Notes: generated by a model not told the origin, from the sequence alone. DNA of 64,000 nt from Lepturacanthus savala (GCA_030544235.1 CM060476.1:28498733-28562732); one strand, 5' to 3'; positions 11,780 through 23,227 are shown, counted from the first letter of the stretch. Made by a program: numbers and translations.

Positions 11780-14700
11780 ACCTGAAGCTTTATGTACAAA
11801 AAAACTGCTTAACGAAATAGATATAATGGACGTATGGAGGGAATCCGATTGAAAATTGTTTTACTTTTTTCTCCCATTCACACTCTACGCACTCAAGAAT
11901 TGACTATTTTTTTATGTTCAAAGCCGAGAATGGTGAAATGTGACATAGGGGTAAGAGACATTTCTGATCACACGGGGGTATACCTGACATTACACTTAGA
12001 CAACAGACTTAAGGAGACTCTATGGAGACTAAACACCAACCTCTTAAGCGACCCTCAATGTCAAAGATTTATTAAGGAAGAACTTATGTAATATATGTCA
12101 TATAACAATAATGGGACCGTGTCCCCCAGTACACTTTGGGATGCAGCCAAGGCTGTTATTAGGGGCAAACTTATAATGTGGTCTGCCCGGAAGAAGAAGG
12201 AAAAAGAGAAACAAATTAATGACCCGACTGCAAAACTAAAATCCTTGGAGAGCAGACTTATGAAGCAAAATGACACTGATGTTTTAAACGAAATACAGGA
12301 CACAAAACAAACTCTAAATAACATATATGAAAACCAAATAGAAAAAAGAATTAGATTTATTAAACAAAATTATGAAAATGGCCCCAAATCTAAAAAACTG
12401 CTCGCATGGAGGATACGTAAGCAATTGGCAGAGAAATACATACTAGAGCTGTCATTTTAACACGTTAATTCGATTAATTAATTACACCGCAATTTAACAC
12501 GTTAAATTTAACGCAATTAATTATGAGTATCAATGGTGGCGAAAATCCCATGTTAAATAAAGAAAACGATGTACTAAAGTCACATTAGTTAGTTAGTAGT
12601 TAGTTACATTATCCGAGTGCTGGAACAATTCCAGTGTGCTCGTTTCAGTGTAATCTACGTTGTTTCGGTGTCTGTCTGTGCCATTTGGCACGGAGCAACA
12701 AGTCTGAGCGCGTCTCTGGTTGCTATGCAACGCGAGGCGAGCCGAGCTAAACAAATGCGATGATCTGATTGGTTCAAACCACACGTGTTTGGTCTCACAG
12801 AGCAAAACTATGTTGGCACAATGCAGCGCAAAATATACGACTTCTATTATTCATTTTTGAATTGCTATATTGAGCTTAAGTGACTTCTTTATTTTATTTC
12901 AGAATTTTATTTATTTAACTGAATTGTTGTATTTGTTTTACATTTATGAATAATGCACTTGGTCTAACTGGTTTAATGTGCTAGACCTTTACTTTTGGAT
13001 GTAATTCATGAAGCACAGTTCACCAATAAAACATTGGATTTCAGATCTTCTCTTCTTACTGTATTCAATTGATTAGTCATGCATTACAATTCATTAATAT
13101 CCTAGAATTCAAATTCTTTATCAGGAGACCTTTAGCGGATATGACATTAAAATGTGATTAATTCGATTAATTAATTACAAAATCCTGTAATTAATTCAAT
13201 TAATTTTTTTAATCGATTGACAGCACTAATACGTACATGATAAGATGTAATGATAAGATGTGTCATAAACTGGAAGACATTCAAAACTCTTTTGAAGTGT
13301 ACTATAGGAAATTATACACGTAACCTCGGGCAGCCGAATCAACAGTTATATCATACTTCTTAGCATGCCTAGATTTACCACCAGTAGGAACATAACAGAA
13401 TAGAATAATGACAAAGAGATAACAGAGGAAGAAATAAATATGGCCATAACGAAACTGAAAGAAAATACAATGCCAGGAGGCTATGCATCTGAGTGGTACA
13501 AAACCTTCAGAGAAACTTTGGTACCAATACTAAAAGAATGTTTTAACTATACTCTTAAAGGGGGGGGAGACACCACTTTCATGGAGACAAGCAATAATTT
13601 CAGTAATCTCTAAAGCAATTAATAACAAGACAGAATGTAGTTCTCACAGAACCATATCAGTATTAAATATGGATTATAGAATATATGCATCAATCTTAGC
13701 AAAAAGAATGGAAAATATTGTCCCCGATCTGATAGATCCAGATCAGACGGACAACCCAGGACAGCGTATGGCGGGCCCTTCACCACCCAAATGAGAAAAA
13801 GTAATTTGAAATCCGTAGTTATTAGTCTAGATGCTGAAAAGGCTTTTGATTCGGTCCGTTGGGAATACTTATATATGGTGCTTAAACGCCTAGGCTTCAA
13901 TGATCAGGTAATTGAATGCTTTAAATCTCTATACTGCTCCCCCACGGCAAGAATTAAAATAAACGGATACTTATCCAAGACAGTGTTGCTTGAGAGGGGA
14001 TGTCGTCAGGGATGCCCCCTTAATCCCACACTTTTTGCACTCTTTATTGAGCCATTGGCACAGGTAATAAGTGAGGATGAAGATATAACTAGGATACTGA
14101 GTGGAAACACACAATATAAAATTTGCCTATATGCAGACATTCTCTTAACTCTCACTAACCCTCAAGTAAGTCTACCTAAATTAATGTCTCTACTCAAAGA
14201 ATTTGACTCATATTCTGGTTACAAATTAAATTTACAGAAAACTCAGACTTTGACCTTTAACCCGGGACCACAAGAAAGCATTTATAGAACATGTAAATTT
14301 AAATGGGCAGGCAACGTAATCAAACACCTTGGAGTCCAAAAGATTTAACTACCATATTTGACCAAAACTATACCCCCATAACAGCGGACATTAAAGCAGA
14401 CCTCAGTCGCTGGTTATTACCACCGACAAACATGCACAACCGGATAGAAATCATCAAGATGAATATACTACCTACTCTTATACCTTTTTCAGTGTATACC
14501 TCCCAGGTAATTCATCGAATGGAATATGATGATATCAACATTTATTTGAAAAAAATAAAAAACACGGATTAGTTTTAAGACATTACAGCTGCCTAAGGAC
14601 AAAGGTGGAATGGCCCTTGCCCTGCCTGGAAGATTATTATAGGGCAGCACAGCTGCGATTTCTGGTCTGCTGTTGTGATCCTGAATGCGATGAAAAATGG

Positions 14701-15613
14701 AAGGACTTGGAACAAAATTTAATGAGAGTACCTCTCCCGTCTATATTGGGAGACAAAACCCTCCAAAAAAAACTGGACAGCAGATTAAGACACTGGACAG
14801 AACTGGGCATCACCTCATACTGCAAAATTTCCTCTGGATAAAATACTGGATTAGATCCCTTTCAACGCCTCACAGAAACTCATGATCTGGACAAACGCGA
14901 TTTCTTCAGATACCTTCAACTAAGACACTATTTTGATAAAAACATAAAAACTATTGGAGAAGAAGGAATGAACCTGATCAGGATATATAAGGCATGGAAG
15001 GGTGATACTGACAGAAAACTGATCTCCAGGATTTATTCTGCTCTACAACTTGACAGGGGTCATTCCACAATGTATATTAAATCAAGATGGGAGAAAGAAG
15101 CTAACATACAGTTAACTGAAGATGACTGGGTAAACATTTGTAGGACACAATCCACTACCTCCAGCTCAGATCTGTGGAGAGAATTCACCTGGAAAAACAA
15201 TTTAAGGTTTTTCATAACTCCCAAAATTAAAAGGTTACAAACCAACAACCCAGAACACGGACAGTGTTGGAGAAGGTGTGGTGACATGTCTGCTGGCCAC
15301 TTCCATATATTTTGGGATTGCCCTAATATTTCTTCATATTGGGTAGAGGTAGTAACAGCAATCAGCTCAATAATTAACATGCAGCTTGACCTAAGCTTCA
15401 GTGTTATATATTTAGGAAACACCGATTGTGATGAATAAACAAGATAGGTACTTATTACAAATACTATTAGCAAGTAGTAAGAAAGCAATAACCAGGAAAT
15501 GGCTGAGTAATGAGTGCCCGACAATTTTACTTGGACCAGAAGCAATCTCATTGATTTTGGAATGCTCTGTGTGGAGAATTTTGAACTTTTCCGTGCTGAG
15601 ATTCCCAAATTAG
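11780..15613 (+). pseudogene. L1 ORF2 endonuclease/reverse-transcriptase remnant (copy A)
   Basis: Only the C-terminal part of the endonuclease is left (Ile-Ser-Asp-His-Thr-Gly-Val near 11960), followed by the linker region (12095-12460), the hAT MITE, and reverse-transcriptase blocks from about 13430. The Ala-Glu-Lys-Ala-Phe-Asp-Ser-Val block (about 13830) and Gln-Gly-Cys-Pro-Leu block (about 14010) are clear. The catalytic box reads Tyr-Ala-Asp-Ile-Leu at 14130, lacking the second Asp of the usual Tyr-Ala-Asp-Asp. A 6-bp deletion in A removes residues of the Pro-Gly-x-Asp-Gly motif near 13475, which B retains. The C-terminal Cys-Trp-Arg-Arg-Cys-Gly...His-Phe-His-Ile-Phe-Trp-Asp-Cys motif is at 15264-15320. 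Confidence 0.8.
12444..13228. mobile_element. hAT-type MITE, 785 bp (copy A)
   Basis: The terminal inverted repeats are TAGAGCTGTCA and its inverse TGACAGCACTA (one mismatch). They are flanked by an 8-bp target duplication, ATACATAC (12436-12443) and ATACGTAC (13229-13236), the length expected for hAT. Subterminal AATTAATTAATCGAATTAAT-type palindromes lie at both ends. No transposase frame is inside. It splits L1 ORF2. Confidence 0.9.
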
Positions 15614-16085
15614 ACGCCATGATGAACGTGTGGAGGAACACGCACCCCTGGGGGGCACCCTGTTTCACTACGGACTGAAATGTTAAACCGAGAGTGACTC
15701 ATGTGAGAGCTATGGACATGAAGGCCCGTTAGGCCAACTCATTTTATTTATTATTATTTTTTTTTTTCCAAATATCAGCTATGAGTGATATCTTGCATTT
15801 TATTTTGCTATAGATGGCCCTGTCTGTTGTACCTGTATTATGTACATATGTATTTTGTGAAAACTTTGCATATTTAAATGTTAAAACAAAGTATAAAAAT
15901 AAGTGCACCGATGTGGTGTCATAAAATGACACTGAGGGTGTCAAATTTTAACACTATTAAAGAGTGAAAATATTAACACTGTTAAGTGTAATTTTTACTC
16001 AGAATCCGTCAGAATTATATAAACTCGGGAAAAGTGTTAAGATTAACTCTATGCGAGTTGAATTAACACTTGTGATTTTGCTGTG

Positions 16086-17141
16086 TATGTTCAACTACAC
16101 ACACACACACCAATAAACTCATTGACTCAGATTACTGTGTGGTATTATTGACTACAAATAAATACCAGAGATACACTGTTTACATCTTTACTGCAATACT
16201 TTACTACATTAACTCACAAGACTAGCTAGATGTGTTTATTAAAACTCAACTAAAAGTAAAGTCACTATATAAATAATAATAATAATACATTTTATTTATT
16301 GGGCGCCTTTCGTAGCCTCAAGGTCGCCTTACATAAAGTATATTAAAAACAGTAGTATTGTTTAGGCAATACTAGAAACAGAATAATAAACTCTGATTAA
16401 TATCTGACTGAAAATGACTGATGTCAATAACAATATTCTGATATTATATTATACAGTACATAATACTGATGTACCTAAACTTTTTAACTGCAAAACTTTA
16501 ACTCCATTAAGATCACACGACAGTGATTAATAAACGCTCATTCTATCAAAAGCAGATTTTCACACACACACCCTCCAAATACAGTAACAGTAGTTATGTC
16601 TTACACAAAGGGCTAAGAAGCTAGCGGCCTAACGGCACTAATGCTAACAATAACCACAATACACGAACAAAAACAACAATCCTGTCAAAAATATAAATTG
16701 TCCTCACCAAGAAACACCCACCCAGTCATAGTAAGACACACACACACACGGCTAACAACAGCATTAATGCTAACATCACACATCAACATCACACGGTAAA
16801 AAAAAACGACCAAAAAAGCAAATCCTGACAAAAACATAACTTTTCGTCTCGGACACAGACTGCCACGCGGACATAAAACCATTTAAATACTAAAAGCAGT
16901 TATGTCAGAAGCACTCCGGCGAAGTAGCTAACAGGCTAATGCTAACGGGATGACGAGGCAAAGAAAATAGTCATTTACTCAGAAGAAGTCTATCTTACCT
17001 GTTGAAGCCGGTCACAGGCGTCCGGGATCCAAGGAAACGATTAAATAATCCACAAAAATGCGATTTTCGTCTAAATCTGTCTAATAGTCCAATAAACAGC
17101 GGAGCAGCAGCAAAGTCCTTTGTTCTCTGAGTGGTAGTGTT
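16086..17141. other. Leader-like region with splice signal and degenerate monomers (copy A)
   Basis: No coding gene. Contents include a short AC run (16098-16111), a 3'-end-like fragment of a fish retroelement (about 16285-16345), and degenerate monomers at roughly 140-170-bp spacing, each carrying TAATGCTAAC (inverse GTTAGCATTA), at about 16636, 16765 and 16935. On the minus strand a stretch ends in CAACAG followed by GTAAGATAG at about 17000, a strong splice-donor match. This suggests a 5' non-coding exon of an unidentified element. Confidence 0.4.
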
Positions 17142-17341
17142 GTGTCGGTTGTGAACGAACGAATCAAAAGAACGAGTTCTTTTTGGTGAACCTAGTTCAC
17201 TTCCTCGAAAAGACCCGTTCTTTTCGTTCGCGGCGTCCTTAATTGGCTGAACAGTCTGGTCACCAATCATATTTCCTCCCTAGGCAAGCTAGAAAACAGC
17301 AGCAGCTTTCCTGGTTGTACTACACGCGTGAGGAGGGCGGG

Positions 17342-17408
<67 letters not shown>

Positions 17409-18130
17409 TGCTCCGCCGAGCCGTTCACTTTGGGAATTGTCGTTCACTTTGAAGAACTAGTTCATTTCAGATCGTGGGGGGGGAGGGGTTGGGGCGTGTG
17501 TCTATGTGTGTATGTGTGTGCTGGTGTGTTTCCTATTCGACAATAAAATGCAACAAAATGATTTCTGATTTATTGGTTATTTTTAATAAGGATAATAATA
17601 ATAACAATAGTTATTATTATTATTATTAATAATGTTAACAGTATTATTGTTTTTAACCAACCTTTACTGTAAAATGTCTGAGTTTTAAAAAGCTATATAT
17701 TCAAAAAAAAAAAAAAAAAAAAAAGGACACATACACCAACAGTACAAGAGCGAACCGTACACTGAACACTTCCCCTTAAATTCAGTGGATTCGTTCAGAA
17801 CTATTTCACGCGAAGCTGTTCACTAAATGGCTCAGACCTATGGGCAAGTAGTTCAGTGAACGGTTCGCACCCACTAGCAGGGAAGCGGTTCACTGAACGT
17901 TTCGCACCCACTAACAGGGAAGCGGATCAGTGAAAGGTTCGCACCCACTTGGAGGAAAGTAGTTCAGTGAACGGTTCGCACCCACTAGCAGGGAAACGGT
18001 TCAGTGAACACTTATTTGTTGAATAGGAAAGCAGAAAGCACAGAGTGAACGAAATGAACGAAATGAATGGGTTTTTTTACTGAACGATCTGAACTGAACT
18101 AGTTCTTCAAAGTGAACGACAATTCCCATA
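17142..18130. mobile_element. GAACGA-rich block with inverted 43-bp ends and 37-bp repeats (copy A)
   Basis: A 43-bp sequence beginning GGGAATTGTCGTTCACTTTG at 17432-17474 recurs inverted at 18085-18127. Between and outside are many GAACGAA/TTCGTTC words, a GT microsatellite (17344-17407), a 24-nt A run (about 17701) and four 37-bp repeats centred on TTCGCACCCACT (17864, 17901, 17938, 17975). The inverted ends suggest a non-autonomous DNA transposon or two of them head to head. I do not recognise the family. Confidence 0.45.
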
Positions 18131-18458
18131 ACTACTGAGTGGAGCTGAGAGTCAAAGAGAGAGAACAAGATGGCCGCTGTCTATGCTGGATGATGACGTC
18201 AGTCCTTCCAGAAGATTCCGAAACCGATAAATTTGATAATTCAACGATTTAGAGATTAAAAAGTAATTATTTTATTCATCATTATTTTCCCACTGAAAGT
18301 CCTGAGTAGTTTAAATGTGTATTCATAGTTTTTACTCCCTTTTTTCTTGATGTGATCCTGATATATTCTATATGTCTTTGTTTTAATGTTTTTTTTTTTA
18401 TTTTCTTGAGTCTCCTGACCAATAAACTGTGATTTATTTAGTTTTAACTTTAAATATA

Positions 18459-19602
18459 TCATACAGATCCACACAACTGCCAGTAGCAGGAGTCCTGAAC
18501 TTGTCCACAGCATTTTCTCTCTATATCCGTGGGCATCTCCTGGCAGTTTGTGTAGACACACCATGGGGGTCACCCTGCAGCTGGGGGGTCTGATGGAGGG
18601 GCACTGGATGTAAGTTGGAGCACGTCGAGCATTAGACTGAAGTCACGGGTCAGACAGAGCTCCAGCAGTTCATGTGATTGTTCTAAGCTCAGTGAGTGAA
18701 TCCTGGCCTGTAAATAAAATAACAAACTCTAAAGAGCAGCCATGTTGTCCTTGTATTTTATGTATACAGTCCATTATAGGTTAGTTAACAAGTCACTGAA
18801 AACTCGATTAAGATAAAAACAGTACTTTGTCAAAGGCAAGATACGTTTAAAAAGTAATATCATTTGATTTGTAATGCATTTTCATTGAAAACAATCTCAA
18901 AGCGCTGCATAAAAGCATAATTTATACATGAAAACAATAAAAACTAACAAAATAAAATCAGTTATAATGGGCTATTTAAAATGGATAACAGAGAAGTAAT
19001 GTGATAAATACCTGCTCGTCAGCAATCCTTCGGGCTTGAAGATCTTGTACTCTTTTTATGTCTTCGTCTACAAGACCACTTGTCCGGTCTCCGCGTGCCC
19101 TTCATCTTCCTCTTCTTCCTCTTCGGTCCCTTGGTGCTCCTCTTACATGTCGCTGGGGTTGTTCTCTGGATGTAGATGGCTCCAGAGTATAATGAGAATC
19201 AGAACCAACAAGGCTCTCATCATGGAAGCTCTAAATAAATGAACAATGTATATAACACAGCTAAAAGTCAAACAAAACACACTTGTGATTCAGCTACATA
19301 TTATAAACTTGATAAATTAGGATAACTTTAGCTATGATGTAAAATTCTGCACACTACTGTAAAGATATTTGGTCAAAAAAAACATAATGGTGATATACAC
19401 TGCTCAATGCGTTCAAAGCAACAAGGTGAACAGTTAACAGAGATTTGCTGTTTTTACTTGGCTTAAACCTATAAAAATAAAAACTGAAAAGTCAAACCTC
19501 TAATCTAATATATTAATAAATATAACTTTAAATAGCCATAATGTTAGTCTTTTAGGTTAATTATGATGTTGTGAGGAATTTTCTTACCTGTAAATGAGCC
19601 AT
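18459..19602 (-). pseudogene. Three-exon P2X7-C-terminal-like gene, stop in exon 2 (copy A)
   Basis: Exon 1 is a five-codon start (ATG at 19602, donor GTAAGA after 19588). Exon 2 is 19230-19012 (73 codons, AG before, GT after). Exon 3 is 18707-18459 and ends in TGA. All junctions are in phase 0, giving a 160-residue product. Exon 2 is acidic/Ser-rich then Arg-rich; exon 3 carries Pro-Pro-Trp-Cys-Val-Tyr-Thr-Asn-Cys...Glu-Arg-Lys-Cys-Cys-Gly, resembling the cysteine-rich intracellular domain of P2X7 receptors (usual Trp-Cys-x-Cys; here the second Cys is Tyr in both copies). Copy A has an in-frame TGA in the Arg-rich part of exon 2 (about 19103) that B lacks. Stand-alone proteins of this kind are multicopy in fish genomes. 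Function here is unknown. Confidence 0.65.
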
Positions 19603-19767
19603 ATGAAAAAACTTAGCGGAATGTAGTAGCGTTGCTTTCGCTAACCTTCGAGAACAAGCGGTGCACGCTCCTGTTCTCTGGGGACGTGGCTTCACGGGGG
19701 AGTCTGGAGACAGGGGGTTGGTCTTGTGAGGTGTTTTTTTTAAAATGCTGCCTGCTCGAAGCAAGTT

Positions 19768-19791
19768 TAACCCTAACCCTAACCCTAACCC
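19768..19791. repeat. Interstitial telomere-type repeat, four TAACCC units
   Basis: Four perfect TAACCC hexamers lie just outside the A/B homology edge and upstream of the P2X7-like first exon. The run is short, so it may be a chance or repair-derived insertion and not a former chromosome end. Confidence 0.85.
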
Positions 19792-19845
19792 CACCCTACC
19801 TTTAACTGAGTTTTGGGAACCGGTTGCACAAAACTGGGTTTATAT

Positions 19846-20580
19846 CAGTGGTGTCAAAAGTACACACATTTGTTACTTAAGTAAAAGTATAGATACTGCA
19901 GTTTAAAAACACTCTGGTAAAAGTTTACGTATCAACTTGATGTCTTTACTCAAGTAAACTGAAAAGGTATGTGCTCATAAATCTACTTAAAGTATAAAGT
20001 AACATAAAAAAAAATACATAAAATAAATTAGTCGGTGCCAATATATAGATTGGAAGCTTAATTTGAAATGGATTATACACGTGGCCTAAGACACAGCATC
20101 ATCATAATCCCATTACTATCAAAGACAAAGCAACTCGAGGAGCATGTTCTTTCTCAAACTTTTTTGGAATTCAACATCCAAACTGAGGTAGCACTCAAGA
20201 GGTAGGTATTCAGGCCTGCAAAACTGCCAGAAACAGAGAGACACTAGCAGTACATGGCGGTGATGATGGTAACATTTCCATAGGGGGTCTATTTGGAAAG
20301 GCAACAGGCATTGGATATTTATACCTTTTGGTTCTTAAAAGAAAAAAAAATGCTGATTTTTTGTTTCCTTCTTTGGCTCAATAGACAAATCATCACTTAC
20401 TCTTTGAGTTAATCATTCAGCCATTTGAATCAGGTTCACGCGGCAGGCACAGGCAAAAGAACCTGCTCCTCTAGGACCACACATGGGTCGAGATGATGCT
20501 TTATTGGACGTCGGAACTCGGAGCTACACACAACATAACATCAGAACTGAGCACTTCCAGCTTAAAAACTGGGGTATCAT
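19846..20580. mobile_element. hAT-like terminus CAGTGGTGTCAAAAGTAC and trailing sequence
   Basis: The start and the following repeated AAGTAAAAGTA words match the ends of common fish hAT elements. No inverse end is visible nearby. Beyond about 20000 the segment has no recognisable gene; a minus-strand open stretch at 20304-20119 has no domain I can name. The part at 20430-20580 is also unassigned. Confidence 0.45.
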
Positions 20581-21190
20581 CAGAGGTGTCAAGTAATGAA
20601 GTACAAATACTTTGTTAGTGTACTTACGTACACTTTTTAGGTATCTATACTTTACTCCATTACTATTTTTTCTGCCTACTTCTGACTTCTAGTCATTACA
20701 TTTTCACACAAGTATCTGTACTTTCTATTGCATTTTCTATTGCATTACATTTTTAAAACCAATGGTCTCGTTACTCTTGCTTTAACTTGGTGAACCGCTA
20801 ACTTTTGTAAAACGGGTGAAAACTGTTGCACTGTGTCGGATGCCGGCCGGAAGAACCAGAGCGTGGGTCTATCTATGGGCTACAAATGCGCCTTCAAAAA
20901 TAAATATTATACAAACATAAAAAAAACTTTTTTATGTCTGCATGGGCGCAGATAGCACAGAGGACACATTTACAGTGACACCGATCTGTCCCCCTCTCCC
21001 ACACTGTCCCTACGTAAGTCAACAAACAGGTTAAATAAAGGCGAAAGTGATCGTCGCAGTGTTTTTGCAACGAGGTGCATTCAGTTGTCCTTGTAAATCG
21101 GAAGTTTGAAGTCAGAGAAGCACTGAAATCTAGCATCTATACAAGTACCCCGAAAAATGTCATACTGCGCAATCGGCTTAGTTACAGTTT
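20581..21190 (+). mobile_element. hAT left end CAGAGGTGTCAAGTAATGAAG
   Basis: The first 200 bp closely match the second hAT end at 23397 in the same orientation, including CTGCCTACTTCTG and TTTTCACACAAG. The internal part (20790-21190) holds no intact transposase. The right terminus was not found, and a retrovirus remnant follows, so it is truncated. Confidence 0.65.
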
Positions 21191-21199
21191 TTTGGTTTT

Positions 21200-22330
21200 T
21201 TGTGATGTTTGTTGAAGAAAATTCCAGAGTCTTGTACAAGTTTGCTGTATGGTGGGAAATTTATTCTCAGTGATCTATACGGTCACAGACCAAGTCTGTT
21301 CAGAAAGTCAACCCCGAATGGTGGTGGGTCTATAGCTTCTATGTCATCAGATCAAAGCAATCACAAGGAAAACAAAGACATTTGGATGTCAACAAAAGGG
21401 AAGGTGGGGAACATCAAAGGAATTCAGTTGGCTTTGATGTGACGCATGAATCAATGTCTGGTGACCTTCACATTTGGAGATATGTGAAATTCCCAGTAAC
21501 CCTACGAAGAAGCACAGACATTCTACAATGTGATAGCTTTAGCTGTTCAGCGGAATGTGATCCAGCATATAACTTTGTGAGTAGCCTTCAACCAAAAATT
21601 TAATTGAAAGTGCAAATGACAGTTGGGTCCTCAGGAAAACCTATGAATAAACTAGTAGAGCTAGCTCAGCATCATTGGGATAATACAGAACAAATATATT
21701 ATAAAATGCAAGAAATGCTAATGTATGTTCAAGTTTCTCACTATACAGGCGGAGCTCCGAGAGGTTGCAGTGGCAGGGGAACCAACAACAGAGGAAGGAG
21801 GGACAGAAATACATGACAATCAATCAAATCAGAATGTGATCCTTCTTCTTTTGTGGTGAGCCAGATCACTGGGTAGGGGACTGTCCACATAGAGCACAAC
21901 AAAACAAATATACCCTGCCTATGGCGGCATTAGGGAGAACTCAGGAGGAATACCAGCATCCCCCACCGCACAACTCATAGAGCTGTCAGGACAGTGACCA
22001 AATTAAAACAGAAGGAAATGTTATCCAAGCTCCACTAATTAAATTGGCAACAACAAATGAAGAACCTAATTTCATGATCGAGGTAAATAGAGACCTTATG
22101 TCTTGTGGATACAGGAGCTTCACTTTCGAATTTAAAACCAACAAAATCCATAAAGTTGAAAAAATCCAAAGAAACAGTAAGAGTTGTGGGTGTTGGAGGG
22201 ATTCTTTTGAGTCTACCAGTATCTACTACAAGTCTACTATTTCTAATTTCTATAGGGCCTTTTACTGAAAATGTGTCAGGTTTCACAACTTCTCATTCAT
22301 TTCATGTGGGAAAAGATGTGTCATACGTTT
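21200..22330 (+). mobile_element. Endogenous retrovirus gag/protease remnant
   Basis: A gag-like frame precedes a Cys-X2-Cys-X4-His-X4-Cys zinc knuckle at about 21844-21890, then a retroviral aspartic-protease stretch with Asp-Thr-Gly-Ala-Ser at 22108-22122. Frames are broken by stops and shifts. No reverse transcriptase, envelope or paired LTRs were recognised, so this is an old incomplete copy. Confidence 0.65.
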
Positions 22331-23169
22331 CTTCTTCTTTTTTTCCTCAAAACTGGGTGCCAATAAATAAGATCTGTTCCGTCTTTTCTTTCATAACATG
22401 TGACCGACCAGGTCACATGGGAAATATCCACAGACGAAGGTGGGGCAATCCACAGCCCGGCCAAGACTGTGGACTCCACATGCATAGCTATTTACAACTA
22501 TGAGAAATTTAAATCCCTGAAACAGCTACATCTAGTGAAGATAGACTGGTAGCAAGATGCATAGTCAGCCATGATGGCATTTACCATGGTAACATTTTGA
22601 TTTGACTTTTGTATGGGGGCTGTTTTAGCCATCTAGATTTTAGTAATCGTAAAGCAGCCAAATGCAACTTCAAGAGTTGACAATTTTCTTTGTATTAGTA
22701 CTGCTATACTGAAAGCTGCCATACTGAAAGTCAAAAGGACAAACCAGAGACAGATAACTTAAAACGTTCCTCTACTATAGTCTCCACACTCTTCAGCCTG
22801 TTTTGGGTTTTTGTGACTTGGCAAAATGGTCCATTTATTTTGCTTTTTTGAAAAGTACAGTAACCCTAGGATCACCTCAGGCAGTTACTTTGACATTTTT
22901 GTTTGTATTGGTCATCTGAAAGCCAAATGTTTTCTGATTGAAATTTTGAAAGTGAATTTTTTTTTTAAATGTAACTTTAAGAAGCATTTGCACTTTGAAG
23001 GAACGGAATGTTGCTTTAATAAAAAAGCAACAGTTTACATTGGTTACACATGCTGTGTATTTTTCTAGATGGTGATGACCACCACATTTGGCTTGTATTG
23101 TTACACAATTGCATACTTGATTGTTATAAATAAATGTGAGTTTAAGGAATTCAATTTTGTGTCATTTAT

Positions 23170-23173
<4 letters not shown>
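22331..23173. other. Unassigned sequence, 3'-UTR-like end
   Basis: No gene recognised. The stretch from about 22800 to 23150 is AT-rich and ends near AATAAATGTGAG, so it may be a 3' UTR of a retroelement or retrogene. It may also be downstream retroviral sequence too decayed to read. Confidence 0.3.

Positions 23174-23224
<51 letters not shown>
23174..23224. repeat. (TA)n microsatellite
   Basis: About 25 uninterrupted TA dinucleotides. Confidence 0.98.

Positions 23225-23227
<3 letters not shown>

Larger units (their letters stand above)
10190..15901 (+). mobile_element. L1-clade retrotransposon, decayed (copy A)
   Basis: It is bounded by a 15-bp target duplication with one mismatch: AGTGCACCTATGTGG at 10175-10189 and AGTGCACCGATGTGG at 15902-15916. 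Inside are a 5' leader, an ORF1 with coiled coil and RNA-binding region, an ORF2 with endonuclease and reverse-transcriptase remnants, and an A-rich 3' end. A 785-bp hAT MITE interrupts ORF2. It inserted into the subterminal region of the CACTA-like element. Confidence 0.85.
9778..16085 (+). mobile_element. CACTA-like 3' terminal region, split by an L1 (copy A)
   Basis: Sequence flanking the L1 (9960-10174 and 15917-16085) is full of short words such as TTAACACT, ACACTGT and GTGTTAA in both orientations, as expected for subterminal repeats of a CACTA-type element. The region ends at 16085 in ATTTTGCTGTG, whose inverse begins CACAGCAAAAT. It follows the transposase pseudogene in the same orientation. 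I found no matching 5' terminus in this copy, so the element is probably truncated. Confidence 0.55.
1..19484 (+). repeat. Amplicon copy A (forward), left end cut by window
   Basis: This is the first of three near-identical copies of one large unit. Every landmark from the 189-bp array to the P2X7-like exons reappears reversed in copy B, with coordinate sums of 51211 and later about 49840, and the left 12.8 kb reappears forward in copy C. Homology with B stops near 19475-19484, within a T-rich stretch beside the P2X7-like intron. Sequence just beyond that point in A still supplies a plausible first exon of the gene, so A probably keeps the ancestral continuation. A lacks about 1.36 kb present in B and C. 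Confidence 0.95.

Noticed and set aside
15060..15668. 202-codon minus-strand frame (and its twin at 34166-34774)
   Set aside because: It is antisense to the conserved C-terminal end of L1 ORF2.
16995..17270. 91-codon frame conserved in A and B
   Set aside because: Conservation is explained by the recent duplication; composition follows the GAACGA repeats and there is no domain.
17328..17546. Cys-Val repeat protein
   Set aside because: It is only the translation of a GT microsatellite.
19561..19794. Small protein starting Gly-Leu-Gly-Leu
   Set aside because: The start is a translation of telomere-type hexamers; the real signal there is the short first exon and its splice donor.
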